Assembly (NCBI RefSeq): GCF_020382885.2
Contig: NC_058499.1
Coordinates: forward strand, 5,565,872 to 5,629,871
DNA: 64,000 nt
Source of the DNA: Scatophagus argus
Taxonomy: Eukaryota > Chordata > Actinopteri > Scatophagidae
Reading direction: 5' to 3'
A model generated the notes under the pieces. The model was given only the letters and a program-made list of their open reading frames with translations. It searched no databases and was not told the origin of the DNA. The position numbers and the translations under genes are program-made. Each line of letters begins with the position of its first letter. The first letter of the stretch is position 1. Positions 12,801-25,200 of this stretch are shown in pieces.

Positions 12801-14247
12801 ATGAAATAGTTGATTTAAAAGGCACAGTGGACAGAAATGTCTCGCTAAAAGGCCTTTTGCTTCAGAGAACCTGTCAATAGATAAGGTGAGCGAGTCATCC
12901 AACAATTTGTTGTACCAACATTGGCCTTGAGGTGAGGCACAATGTCAGTCCTCTTGCAGCGCTCAGCAGGTGCGAGTCCAAATGGATGACCGCACAAAAT
13001 GGCGGAAGACTTAAAACGGAGGCTATCATGAGGTCCCTGACCATATGACCTCTGTTGTATAGTTCCAAACAGAGCACTTCAAAAGCAGCCTGTATTTGAA
13101 GGCAACAATGCGCCTGTGATGGAAAAACATCAGGGGGTAGTGGGCAGTCACAGCCAAATCCACAAACACTGGTGCAAAGTTTGGAGGTTTGTTGAGTTTC
13201 CTTTTTTGTTTGCTGCTGCTGGATGCTGCTCTTTGAGGTCCAAAATAGTCTGAAACGTAAATCTGTTCTTGCAGTATATCACCACCTACTGAGTTCCTTC
13301 TATTTGCTTTGGATGTGTTTTGATCCGCTGTAATAAAGAGATGCCCTCTCAAATGTATGTATGCCAGTATTGTACCATATGGATTTGGGCCCAAGTACAC
13401 AAAAAATGAGTTTTCAAATAATTTATATTGTCTCAGGGCAGGAAAAACAAATTTAAATGGCTGACGGCTACAATTAAACGCAAATCATTTTTGGAGTGAT
13501 GGAGCACTATTGGAAACTTGATAGAACTGGAACATGCAGAGTACATCTACAGGAGGGTGTTAGATGACAGACTAGTCCTGGTCACACCAAAAAGTCCTCC
13601 ATCTGTGCATCAGTGATGACTTAGTGACTACTAACAGGGCTAGTTGCTGCTAACACACAGGCCAGCCAGCAACATGCCAAAGCCAGTCAGTCACAAAAGC
13701 TCTCTGAACCATCTACTATCTGAAAATCATTTTATACACGGCTGATAAGCTCTGGTGGCCTCCTCTGTTCTGGACTCTGGAGCTCTGCATTCCCTCAAAG
13801 GTTAACACAGATTCAGCAGAAATGAGCCAAACATTTATTTTAAATTCTGGTAAGTAAGTAAGTTGTTATGGATACCACTGCTTTTGTGGCAAAGACCCAC
13901 CCTGCTCTGTCTGTGCAAAAGCAACGGGATCCATAATCACGCCTTGTTGTGAGGCCGCTGACAGAACAGTGGTGCACGCAGATGCAGATTCTGGTTTTAA
14001 TCTCATCATTTTTGTTTGTTTGTTTGATCATTCTTCTCCTTGATCCTTGAGTTTTCCCTTGACTGCTCCAGGCTAAGCATCCAGGACAGCTTTCATGATC
14101 ATTTTGTCACAGCAAAAGAAAAATAAATAAATAAAAATTATATATATATATATTATCAAAAAAAATATGAAATATATTTGAAATTGTCTGGAAACATTGA
14201 AGGCAAAAGACAGTTTCTTCCAACTTTTGATGTCTAATTCCTTTACC
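9859..14247. other. Noncoding region without recognisable gene
   Basis: No supported exon, RNA gene or repeat family is visible. Notable small features are a pyrimidine-rich block (10255 to 10560), a pair of AP-1 sites at 12546, and an AAAATGGCGG string near 12997 that resembles a YY1 site. Frames up to 132 codons in the pyrimidine-rich block are proline/serine low complexity. Confidence 0.55.
12546..12560. promoter_or_regulatory. Tandem AP-1 (TRE) motifs
   Basis: Two exact TGAGTCA heptamers are separated by one base (12546 to 12552 and 12554 to 12560). TGAGTCA is the canonical FOS/JUN recognition sequence. Function is inferred from motif identity only. Confidence 0.35.
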
Positions 14248-14433
14248 CCAGTGTTCTCAAAGTGGAATCCCTTGAGGGGGGTTCCAGGGGGTCCCCACCA
14301 AAAGGAGAATAATTTATTTTCACTATAATTCCAAGTAACGCGGTCACAGAGTGTATGGTTTTCATACACTTTCTGTAAGAAAACCCCTTAAGCAAAATCC
14401 TTCTCAGATGGGGAACCTTGGAACAATTTACAT
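14248..14433. repeat. Decayed dispersed teleost repeat (DNA-transposon-like)
   Basis: It begins with the CAGTGTTCTCAAAGTGG string followed by a G-rich GGGGTTCCAGGGGGTCCCC block. It continues through an AAGAAAACCCC string and ends near CTCAGATGGGGAACCTTGG. I recognise this order from frequently repeated noncoding sequence in fish genomes, probably a nonautonomous hAT-like element, but I cannot name the family. Confidence 0.35.
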
Positions 14434-16129
14434 AAAAGCTTTGTATATCATACTTTCAGACATAAACATTTTTATTAAGTTTATACCAGCTGCAATCAGT
14501 TCTAACATCAGCACCTGACAGGTAATAAACATGGAGTCAGGCTGTTTCCTTCTGACTAAAAGGCCTATACAGAAATTCTATACGTGCTAATAAAAGCATG
14601 AAATCAGTTTGAAGCTTAATTTATTCAGATTTTTAAAAAACATGTTCATTTGCAGTATAATTCTTTCCCGCAGTCAACTGTTTCTGAAAATAATCCCATG
14701 CAGGAGGCAGGCAGAAGTGTGCCTAAGGAAGAGCACAGAGCTCAAAATGCCTTGCGTACTGTAGGCAGCTGCATCTGTAGATTACTGCCTCCCTTCTGTT
14801 CATCTCCTGCTCTGTATGCACTTCTGTTTATTTATGTACATCTAAAGCATCATTACAGTTTCTACTCTTCGCCGGCAGTGCATTTACCTATCTTTTAGTT
14901 TGGATTGGAAATCTCATTGTTCATAATGTGGATGCTCGCATATTAACTGATAAAAATGAACAGTGTGTGTGTGTGTGTCTGTTACGCGCGTGTGCACTTA
15001 CATGGCTGAATGTGTGTTGCTTCCTTGGAGAGGTTCATTAACTTAGCACAATTCATTAACCTTTGAATGGGTTTTGCTTTATCACAAGAGCTAAGCTTGT
15101 GAGCTGCTCCATATATTGTATCCACATACAGTCATCCTTATGGAGGAACACAACCGTTCAGTTGTGTTGTCTAATTAAATAATCAGGTTGCATTTCTTTC
15201 TGCATTTGATGCCAAGCTGTGCATCCACTCTGCGCCGGGGGGGAAAGGATTTTGAGCACAGCATTAAAGGAAATGTATGTGTTGCTTTTTCTCCATTTGC
15301 CCTGCTTCTCTCTTTCTCTCTCTCTCTCTCTTTCTATCGTTTTTAATGATGCTGTTTAAATGGAAATTCCTTATTGTCCCTTAGAAAGACTGTCCAAGTC
15401 CCTCGGTCACTGTAAGAAATATGGACACTTAGCAGAATATCTACCGAGGCACATGTTGTATTCCTATCACCTCTCATTTTCCTGGAAAGAATTCAGTTCT
15501 CTGTGTGGCTGTTTGTGGCGGTTTGTGTCGCACCAGATGGAAAGCAAAATTCACTCGTTGAATTAACCATAAAGAGAGGCTGTTCTTTCTTGTTTTGATT
15601 CTCCCGAGCTGTAAAAATGTCTCCGTAACTTGATGTCCATTGTTGAAACTATTAAACTACTGCTAAGGTTTCTGGGTTTAAACAGTTTTTTTCAATGTTT
15701 TGGTTGGTCTTTGGTTTGCTATCTAACATAACCTCACAGTTACGCTGCTGGAAATACTTTGTTCTATTAATTGGCTCATATGGAAGTTGAGAGTGACTTC
15801 TTTTTCTGCTGCCAGTTCAAATGTGATTTAATAAAAGTACGTGGCTGTGACATGCACACAAAGGTGAGAGGTTAGTAACAGTATCAGTCTTGAATATCAT
15901 GCTCTCAACAGCATTTTTAATAACAATAATAGTTAGATTAAACTGCTTCTCCTCATCTTTGATCCCCAACAAAAGACAGTAAGTCTGAACTTTGAAAACT
16001 TTTGTCAAGAAAAAAAAAATGTATATGTAACATGACGTTTATACATTTATAAAAGATTTAAATGAAATAGGAAGATCAAGAAAGCAGAGAAATTTGCATG
16101 TTGTGAAAGAAAAGAGCAATCAGATTTTG
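14434..16129. other. Noncoding with a TC-rich tract
   Basis: It includes a (GT)n-like run near 14963 and a (TC)n tract at about 15307 to 15332. No supported gene. Confidence 0.55.
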
Positions 16130-16450
16130 CTTGGAACGCTGGAGTCGGATTTTAATGTCAGGTCCAAAGGTAATCCAGATGAATCACAGCCAGACACAAT
16201 CCAGATAAGAGATGCATGTTAATGCCGCCGGGCATAAAGCGAGACACGCTAGTCTCCCTGACAACCACACCGCATGGTCTGTCGGGATCAACCCTGTGAG
16301 TAGAACAACTGTAATTGCTTGATGAGTAAGCCGTCCTGAAATTTTGTCTTGCGTTCAGTAACCTTCGGCGGATATCACTCCCATTCAGCAATATACCAGC
16401 CTGACATTCAGACGCACCCTTGTGCTGCAGGAATCTCATTACCACAGTTG
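16130..16450. promoter_or_regulatory. Candidate conserved noncoding element (weak)
   Basis: Balanced composition, no simple repeats and several factor-like strings (GTAATCCAGAT, ATGCATGTTAATG, CTGTAATTGCTTGATGAG) set it apart from flanking sequence. A minus-strand frame of 95 codons covers it but has no recognisable domain and no convincing splice pairing. The call is inference. Confidence 0.2.
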
Positions 16451-16480
16451 GATTATGTTTCTGTCTACATATTACTGGAT

Positions 16481-16504
16481 GTGTGTGTGTGTGTGTGTGT
16501 GTGT
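16481..16504. repeat. (GT)n microsatellite
   Basis: Twelve GT units. Confidence 0.95.
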
Positions 16505-17435
16505 TTGTTTTCTCACATTGTCTCTCGCAGTTGAACTCCTCTGAATCCCATATTCTGAAATTCAGGCCAACACAAAACTCTGCCTGATGGGTTTCAAGAA
16601 TATTCCATCAAATCCCACCATCTCACCAAAATTAGCAAAAACACAATCTCAGGACCCATCGGCTGTCGTCTGATGACAGCATATCTGGATAATGAATATC
16701 CGGGCAAAGACTTCCTCTTGTGCGCCGGTCATGGTTACAGTCTGCTCGGCAAATTGAGATGCGAGACTGGACTGAGTTGAGAGACGGTTAATGTCTAGAG
16801 ACAGATATCTGCATACATTTTAAGAAACATTTGAAAAAGTTGATAAAAAGTCGTAGTCAGACAATAGCCAATGGGTTCTGAATTTGCTTTGCGGCCTCTT
16901 TTGGGCTCCACGCAGTCTGTTTACCTGCAGGCAATAAAACCCTTCTCAGACGTGAAAGGTCAGTACTGCATGGACTAAACTGCAAACGGGAACCAGAACA
17001 TTTATGATAACAACATCTTGTGCCTTGCCTACAGGTTTGGCATTCACATGCAGATATCTATAACCACCAAAAAGATATTTTAAGATTTGCATCTAGGATT
17101 CATTGGCCCAGATTTTGATATATCCATCTGTGAGACTTCTGCCTCTAGACCAATAGAAATGGACGGTGAATGGTATGCTGTGCTGCTCACGGCATTGAAA
17201 AAAGTACACTAAAAAAAAACAGCAGCATATTTTGCCAGAACAGCATCACTCTACATAATCCATCAGTGATCTCAATGGCATTAGTTTTCGTGGTAACAAC
17301 TTTTTCCCAAAAGAAAAATCCTCAAACTATTGCCAAACCAGTCCATGCACATTATTCAGAGTAATAGGACAGTCATTAAAGACATGCTGTTTAAACAATA
17401 CATGCCTCCACTGAAACCTCAAAGACAACCACGTA

Positions 17436-17725
17436 CTCATCTATCTATCTGCTCATCTCAGTCCAGGTGCCTGGCAGCTGGCTCAGGAAGGTAGCCCAGA
17501 CGTCCTTCTCCCCAGACGTTCCCGGGCCAACCCACATGGGACATGTAATGCCTGATCCAGGTCTGCGCCCACCTGGCCCCGCTCAGGAACCCTATAAGAG
17601 GAGGCATTCTTATCATATGCCCAAACAAGCTCAACTGGTTCCTTTCAACGTAAAAAGGCCATACTTTGAGCTTCCATCTGAGATCTGAGATTTCTAAAGG
17701 TGAGCCCCGCCACCCAGGGAAGTAA
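17436..17725 (-). mobile_element. Rex3 (RTE) 3'-end fragment, decayed and internally deleted
   Basis: Compared with the better-preserved Rex3 copy at 61342 onward, the same landmarks appear in the same order: CAGACGTCCTTCTCCCCAGAC versus its counterpart near 61409, then a CTCAACTGGTTCCTTTC string matching near 61603, then GCCCCGCCACCC near 61691. Intervening parts are missing or scrambled. An ATCTATCTATCTG run at 17436 takes the place of the GATG-type 3' tail. This is an old insertion whose translated frames are broken. Confidence 0.75.
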
Positions 17726-20700
17726 GTAATTCATTAAAGTTAATTTTGGTTTGCAGTCTAATTCCGTAGTACACTAACAGCAGCTCTCGGAAACAGACTG
17801 TACATCATCTAATCTTCAGCAAAACGTTTTTAATGAGACATTTTTCTTTCAGGTCTGAGGTCAGGTACCAGTAGTAGAAAATGACAGGAACAAACAGGAC
17901 TTTCAGAGAGTGTGATCTTAATTTGGGTTAAATTAAGTACTTAGTTACATCTCAGTTTGGGTCCTGATGGTAGTGTTCATGGTCATGGGGACAAAGAAAC
18001 CAACATTGATTGTTGGCCAAAAACAGGAAACAAACAGATGTCTCCCGTGGCAACCTCCCATGTTTTATTGACCCATCTATCCACCGCCCAACCCCCTTCC
18101 TCTGTGGACTTTGTGGCTATAAAATATTGTCATTCTACTTCTCTTTCTCCCGACAGGAGTTAAAGTTGCTATGGCTGCTATCAAGCTCAGTCACTTGAAC
18201 ATAATGTCTTTTTGAGGTACTTGCTAAAAACTGATGTTCTTGCTTTTCCAGGGGGGTCAAACTCTTGGGTACCACTACAGGTAAGAGTGAAATGTTTCAG
18301 TTGGGTTAACCAGCCCTTTAAGATGATGAAGATTTCAAATGACTGAGTAGTTAATTTGAGAAAACCTGGTTAACTAATGCTTAATAAAAATAAAAATACC
18401 CTGATGATGTCACACCTAGAAAGTTTAATTTACTTTACAGCTGAAGAAGCCTGCTTTGTTGATGGAGGTTGTTGGAATGATTCCCAAAAGATCATCCATC
18501 TCAACATCTACCCTGGAGGACAGATGTGAAGCCAAGACCACTGGCCACAGAGCCATAGCTCCCTCCAGGAGCCGCGCTATTTCAACAAACAATGCAACAC
18601 TGGCCAGTACTGGGGGCAGTCAATTATTAATGTCCTCATGGATGAGTGGTATGTATATAATGGCTGAGGCGAGGGAGAACTTGATGTAATACTATATCAA
18701 ACATAACTAAAAGTGCCTTGGGCAGAAATGATAACAGCAGTGCGAGGCGGGTTGAGGGAAGATCTGTGTGCGGTGCTCCTCCCATCTGCATAAGAATCAG
18801 AGTCCTCCTCTCATCATCTTGTGTGGAAAACATGCTGTTGCTGCCGGCCATGCCCAGCGATGAGGTGTAACATTAACGCATGAGGAGGCCGATCTCGGTC
18901 CCATGTGTTTGCACACTCATGCTGGGAGAGAAGACTCAGATGCGATTTGATTGCTATGTAAAGCGCATGTAACAGCTCAAAGGCCCAGAGGTTGCCTTTG
19001 AATTTTATGAATGTAGATGAACTCGTATTGGAATCAACTCTAAAGTAGTGACTGTTTCTCTTCTGTACATATTTAAAACCTTATGTTTCAGTATAATGTT
19101 CATGACTTCCTATGGGTCATGCTTTTGTTTGTTTTTTTAATCCTTGCACTTGGAGCTTGAGCTTGAGGAGCTTGCTATAACTACTGCAGAGTGAATGACT
19201 TGTTCTTCTGTATGCAAAGGGTGCAGCAGTGGCCTGCTTCAGATCAGCTCTGACTGTACCTGAGAAAGAAGGGTTGCAGAAGTGCAAGTGCAAACTGCTG
19301 AAGTGCCTTTAAACAGTCTGACACTTGTGGGCTTGTATACATGAAAGGTGTTGTGTTCAAATGTATACATTAGACTGAATTGCTGTAATTTGCCTTACTT
19401 TCTAACCAGGCCAATGGCTGCGTGAAATGGATGTCGGATTGTCATTTTGATACAGTTAGAAAAATCTTCATGAAAATCTATATATTAAGCATTTGTTTGG
19501 GGCCTGGTAAAACCTTTAGGTGGATGCAAAGAATGAAATGCAACACATCTAACAAAAGAGAAATTAAAAGACTGAACCGCAACATTCACTTCTTAATACT
19601 GCTTCTGAAGACTTCATTGTGCAATTTCATTCTCTTCAAGGTATGACAATTTCAAGTGCTAATATTGAATTTCCCCCAAATTCACATGAACGTAATTTCC
19701 TTTTGTTGACGTTTAATGCACTTTTAATTCACTGTGAATTTCATTTCTTCTTTGGAAATATCTCAGATGGACCTGCCAATCCAGACTGCACACAGTGTTT
19801 CAGCTTGATGTTCAGTTGATAGTGGTGAGAGCAGATGATGACAGTTGGGTGCATTACACCGTGGGATGACTTTGGAAAAAGAATGACAGAAAGTGACAAG
19901 GCAACAGCCGAACGTAACATTCGTCCTCCGCAAGTGCAGCACTCCTTCTTTGAAGCACTCAGCAGCGAACAAGCCACTTTATTTTGACCTGCAGGTGCAG
20001 CACCTGTTGTTGGTCAGGCATTGTTATTGTGAGAGTCCCCACAGCTTCAGCTGATGGGCAAAGAGAGGAGGGGGACAGAAAGAAGTTCACGCATGTCTCA
20101 GATCTCAACAGCAAATGATAGACGCGTAATTCAGGAATGAATAAAGATTAAATGAAATGAAATATGCATGGACACGGATTTATTCTTTTGGCTTCATACA
20201 GTAAGAAGCAGGCCCATGAAGACAGAAGGACTTCTGGAGACGCTGGTGGTGGAGAAGAACCTTCAGATCTCAAGAGGAAAATCAGTTTATTGAAAATGTA
20301 TTTAAAAAGACATTTTAAGTTATTATAAGATTTTCATGAAATCAAACCACGTTTTTGATGCTATTTATGGTCTGTTAGTGGCAGAGTCTCCCTTTTCTTC
20401 ACTGCGTTGTAATAGTCCACCCACGCTGCTCGTATCCATGGGTCCTTGTACAAGAACGATTCAGAGGAACTGACACGTGTCGGCCATTGTCACTGACTGT
20501 ATTGCTAACTGAGATCAGCCTCTCTGCTTACCATTCACTCTCTTACAACAACGTCAGATCTGCTAATGCAAACCGCACGGTCCCTACTTCAGCTCGATGA
20601 AGAGCTGGCAACAGGCTGCACACCTCCAACTTCTCAGCACAGTAAACAACTCCTGTTAGTGAAACTGTGCTCTGCTTTTGTGTGGAAAATCTGCTCACAC

Positions 20701-21275
20701 TGCGCACCGCATGAAATCAGATCACAGTGGCAATTACACTGACAAACTTCTTTTAACAATGCGAGTTTCGTGTGTTGCGCGATAAACAGACGTAGTTACA
20801 GTTGCTTCTCTGTTGTATCTGTGACAAGCCAGCTGCTCAGGGAATGTTTGCTGCAATATAAAGTTGCATTAAAGTGGCTCAGAATGTGTTCGTTTTCTAG
20901 GTGGTTAAGGGAACGCTTCTATCACTCCGATGATCCAAAACCAAAAATGCAGATGTTACCCATCGGGGCTCTTAACAAGCAGCAACCAACAACTGATTGG
21001 TGCGTGTGAAAGTCGAGAGGCTGGGAATTTTAAAGTTGAAGGAAGATATTTGAAATTCATCAGTGGGATAATAAAAATGAGATATGAGAGGTTGATCATA
21101 CTAACCTAACAGACTCACTTTCACTCTCAGCCTCTAAATCCTTGTCTTTCTCTCTCAAAAGAAATTACCATTTGCTATGCGCTTAACGTACTTACACTTA
21201 ACACTTGTTGCTTCATGCACCTGCAAGCCTTATGGCTTCTCTTTAATCTACTGCAGCTTTGATTTTTACTCCCTT
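17726..21275. other. Noncoding region without recognisable gene
   Basis: No frame is supported. The part around 18700 to 19020 is comparatively motif-rich (a GATTTGATTGCTATGTAAAG string and a CCTTTGAA TCF-like string) and could be regulatory, but the evidence is slight. Confidence 0.5.
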
Positions 21276-21330
21276 TGTAAGAGAAAAGTGTCTGCCAAAT
21301 TAATAAACATGTATGTAAGTGTAAGGTAAA
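21276..21330 (+). repeat. SINE 3' tail (HpaI/FokI-type ending)
   Basis: The string TTTGTAAGAGAAAAGTGTCTGCC followed by AAATTAATAAACATGTATGTAAG is a diverged form of the common fish SINE ending in which GATAAAAGCGTCTGC precedes AAATGAATAAATGTAA. The upstream 120 bases (CTTATGGCTTCT, CTTTGTAAG) may be the body, but no A or B box can be made out. Confidence 0.45.
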
Positions 21331-21779
21331 GGGGTGTTATAGAAGTGTTAATTAGCTTAAAATGAGATGATATAAGGTAAAATGTCGTATGATTAAAAGT
21401 GTAGCTCTGTAAATATTGAGTTTAGCCGTGGACTCAAGTATACAACTTAGGTACAGAGTTGAGTGGCTAAGTAAAAAAAAAACTGTCAGTATGCACCAAC
21501 AGTATGTCAGTGTTATATAGTGTGTGGCTCACTTCTCATACTCTGCACTCGGCATCATTTTTTATTTGAGTCTTGCTTCATTCTATCAACCAATCTTTCA
21601 CAGACAAGAAATATGTGTGAGGAGGACAGGCCACACACTTTCATGAAAAAAAGAAATTATAAAGCCAGAACACCTAGATTAACGGCGGTGTCACCTCTGC
21701 AAGGTCGGTTTTCGATGTTAGTTTTGTAATCTTGTGAACTGACTGTCACAGCCTTTAGCCACATAGTGCACAAATAATG

Positions 21780-22280
21780 CATTTAGAGAATGAGACGGGC
21801 CGGGTGTCTCCGCAGGGACGGTGGACATGAGTGATATTAATGGAAACCATTAAAGAAATCTTACACAGAAACACAACCCTTCGGACGAGCAGCTGAAACT
21901 GGCACCGAACGGGCCGGGCGTCACATTTCAGCCTGGCACAAGCAGTTTTGTCTGTCGGCTGGAGACGGGAGTGAATGAGCACAACAAATTCTTGCGCCAC
22001 ATTAAATGTCGCCGCTCGGCTTTGCCAGGGTGACCTCTGTGGCCAATTATAGGGGAGGCTAATGCTTTGGCTGACATATCTATTTGAATGGATGAGATGT
22101 TTTTCTCTTTCGCTGACACAGGAGATCACACGCCTATTATCATCACAATGGCCGTATACACAAGCTTATGTAAATGCCTCCTCGCGCAGTGGTGACTGTC
22201 AGGCCCGCCGCATATTAGCTTTGTGTTTGGAAGAATGGCGAGTGTGGAGAGAAAAGGAGGGATAAATTCAGGGTTGCTTG
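21780..22280. promoter_or_regulatory. Candidate conserved noncoding element / enhancer
   Basis: A stretch of about 500 bases of balanced composition and free of simple repeats, unlike its AT-rich flanks. It contains an exact octamer-like ATGTAAAT (22168 to 22175), a CCAATTATAGG string, TGACCTCTGTGG (nuclear-receptor half site next to a RUNX-like core) and TGACATATC. Overlapping minus-strand frames of 63 and 124 codons look incidental and match no family. The enhancer call is inference from motif clustering. Confidence 0.3.
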
Positions 22281-25200
22281 GATATCACTGTCTGAGTTGT
22301 GAAGGCTAGGCACCCAAAGATAACAAAACCCTTTTTCCAGTGGTGGATAATAATATTTAATTAGTTCAATTGAACTGATTTTGAGGCTGCATTGAGGTGC
22401 TGAGGGCATTACAGCTCTGAGGACATTAGCTCAGACAGCTGAGGCATCAATTAATTTGACATTTGAGGCCACCGATAGAGACACTGAACTGACAATGAAC
22501 TGCTGTAGTTTTAATGTAATCGGTTTTACCTTGATCAAATGAATTCTCAAAGTCCAAAAGACTTAATTCGAGCATGTTCCCAATGTCATACAAGAAGCAA
22601 GTGTGTCCCATGCGTCCTCCAGGCTCGCCCGTCCACTTTCACCAAACTGAGAGCACCTTGTGGACTGAAGTAGGGCAAGCATGTAGGCCTGAGGCACAGG
22701 AAGAAATGGAAAAGAGCAGCCCAGTTGCATATTGGACTGGGCACATAATGTAGCTGGTCTGACCGAGTCCCGGAGGAAACGTCCCTTAATTAGCCTTCTT
22801 CATGTTAGCCTGTGCCAGCACCTGAAGAAAAGGCAGGGAAGAAAAGGCTTCTGTGGGGTTTCAGAGGTGCTGGCAGAGATTTTATCTGTAGGGCCGTCCT
22901 GTGACTCCATTTGTGTTGGCTGGCAATATCCTCCACCCCCTGATTTATTGTTCCTCTGGATGAAGTGGATTTCCTCATCAGGTTCCGACTATATGCGTGC
23001 ACGGTAAAGGACCAGATAGTCAACACTTTGTGTGTCTGTGTATTCGAGCACAGGTAAATGCTTGCATCACCCGTGCTTGTGTGCGTGTGTGTCATCACTG
23101 TGTGGGTGTGTTGTGTATGTTTGTGTTGAGGCTGTGAGTTGCTGTCAGTAGTCATCCCATATGGGGGAAAAAGCCAACTGATTTGCCTCCTGCTCTCCAA
23201 TGTTTGATCCCACTGCTTGCTCAGCCGTGAGCTTGTTTGGTAACCTTTGACACGCCAATGATAGGACCATATTGACGAGAGGCTACGCATGACAGGTGTT
23301 TACAGAGAGGAAAGAGTTGAACATGAACACACGCACATACTCATGAAAAACTCATGTACATCCATCTAATATATAACCTGCAGAGCTCATTTGTGCATTA
23401 TTTTTTGCCTTGTCCGTGGCGAAAGCTGGGGCTGCTCCTGCATCCGTCGGGAGCGGAACACAACATCTTCAGTTCCAGTTCATCCAAACACTCCTCTCCA
23501 GGCCACCACCTTGATTAGAGCACAATCCAAGATCCTGTAGAGAGAAAAGAAGAGGGAGGAGGGAGGCATCTGAGTGATATCAAAAGACTGACTGTTGTAC
23601 TTGTTACATACACACCGAAGCATCTGTCTCTCTCGCTTCCTGCGTGCCCTTAAAGAACCCTGGACGTCCAGAGTGCACAAGTCCGGTCCTATTCGCCACC
23701 TTTCATTCTGTCAAGTGGCAACCCCTCTTTTTTAATGACCCTCATGCTGTGTTTCCACTTCTTTGAAAAGTTAAATCCGGCTCCCCTCACGCACTGTCAG
23801 CTAGTCCCTGGCTGTGATAATTGAAGCCCCTCATCTTTGGAGATGGGCTAATTTGCTGTCTTTGTGCCATTTGTTCTTTTCCCTTTTCAGGGCATTATTC
23901 GCTCCACCTGCCATACTTCAGAATTCCTTGATGTTCCACAGCCCTCACTGCCCTTCATCTGGACAGCTCTGACAGTGATGTGCCACCACTACTGTCACCT
24001 ACTGCCCTCTGCTGGCTGCCTCATGTACCACATTGATTTGCAACACCACCAGAGTCTCGCTATGAAAAGGAGATTAAATGTAATGGTTGATTTAGCAGTA
24101 ATAGTTTGGCTTTCACTCGGTTGTAATCTTTAATTCCACCAACTTGTAAGTTTGTAGCTGTGCTTCCTTATTGACTACCCTGTGAGTAACAAAAAAAAAT
24201 CATTTGGCAGAGGATTCTCAAGGGGACAGTGGCTTCCGATGTAGCAAGTGTCATTCTCACACAGCTTGTGGTGGTTTATCATCCATCATTGGCACATTTC
24301 TCTGTGCTGGATGAGTAGGCATTCTCGTTGAGTGTAAGTTTGCTTTTCCAACACAAAAGTCCCAGAATGAACAACTTGTGTCCCGTCAAGATCTCAAGCT
24401 CTATAAACTTCAAAATAGCATGCAAAAACAATTAAATACCATCATTTGAATACTGCATCGCGCAGGTGGTTCACCCCATGTTTGAGTCCACTGCAGTAAT
24501 TTCCAGTGTCGCGTGTCACCATTTTGAGAACAAGACTCTTAAAATAGCTCCAACCATTTTGGACTTGGCTACAGTCAGTGAAGGGGAGGATGTGCTGCAG
24601 CTGGCAAAAAGGTTTCCAACAGTGACTATTGAGCCTCCCCGGGTATGTGTGTGCACACATACACACTTGTAGGCAAGGACAACACACACAGACACACTTA
24701 TCCTCACAACTTGGCAGGCCTGCCCACAGACCTGGCCAGGGAATGCAGGCCAGAGAATGACTTTGCTTCTCTGTGTCAGCAGTGGCCCCCCCAGCACAGA
24801 GGTGGGGGATGAAGGAAGGACTGCTGCTACCCCTTGCTTGAGTGCTACTAATAAGAACAGGAAGCCCAGATAAAGGGCGCTCTTTCATGCTGTACCCACA
24901 GCACATAATGAGGCCTGGCATCTGATGGATTACCCAGACTTATTTCGTAAAGGCTGCCTCATTTTTCCCATCGCCCTCCGCTACCCTCGACTCTCCCAGT
25001 CAGTTGAACAAAGGCCAGGCTTTTTAGTGCCCTAATGCTTTCATCGCACAGCCATCACGTGTGTCTGGACTTTGTATCTCCCGCTCATTAATTGTTCAGC
25101 GATAAGTCTGACATGATTTCCTCGGAGCTACAGAAGCAATTGTGAGAGTGCTTGATGACGATACTGGACATAACAGCCCACTTTAGTCAAAATAATGAGC

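Noticed and set aside
22805..23290. Minus-strand frame of 161 codons
   Set aside because: Contains a THT/QHTHTV low-complexity block from GT repeats, with no family motif, splice support or homologous-looking region.
24442..24921. Minus-strand frame of 159 codons
   Set aside because: Cysteine/valine-rich segment is a translation of GT-rich DNA. It overlaps other frames and contains no domain.
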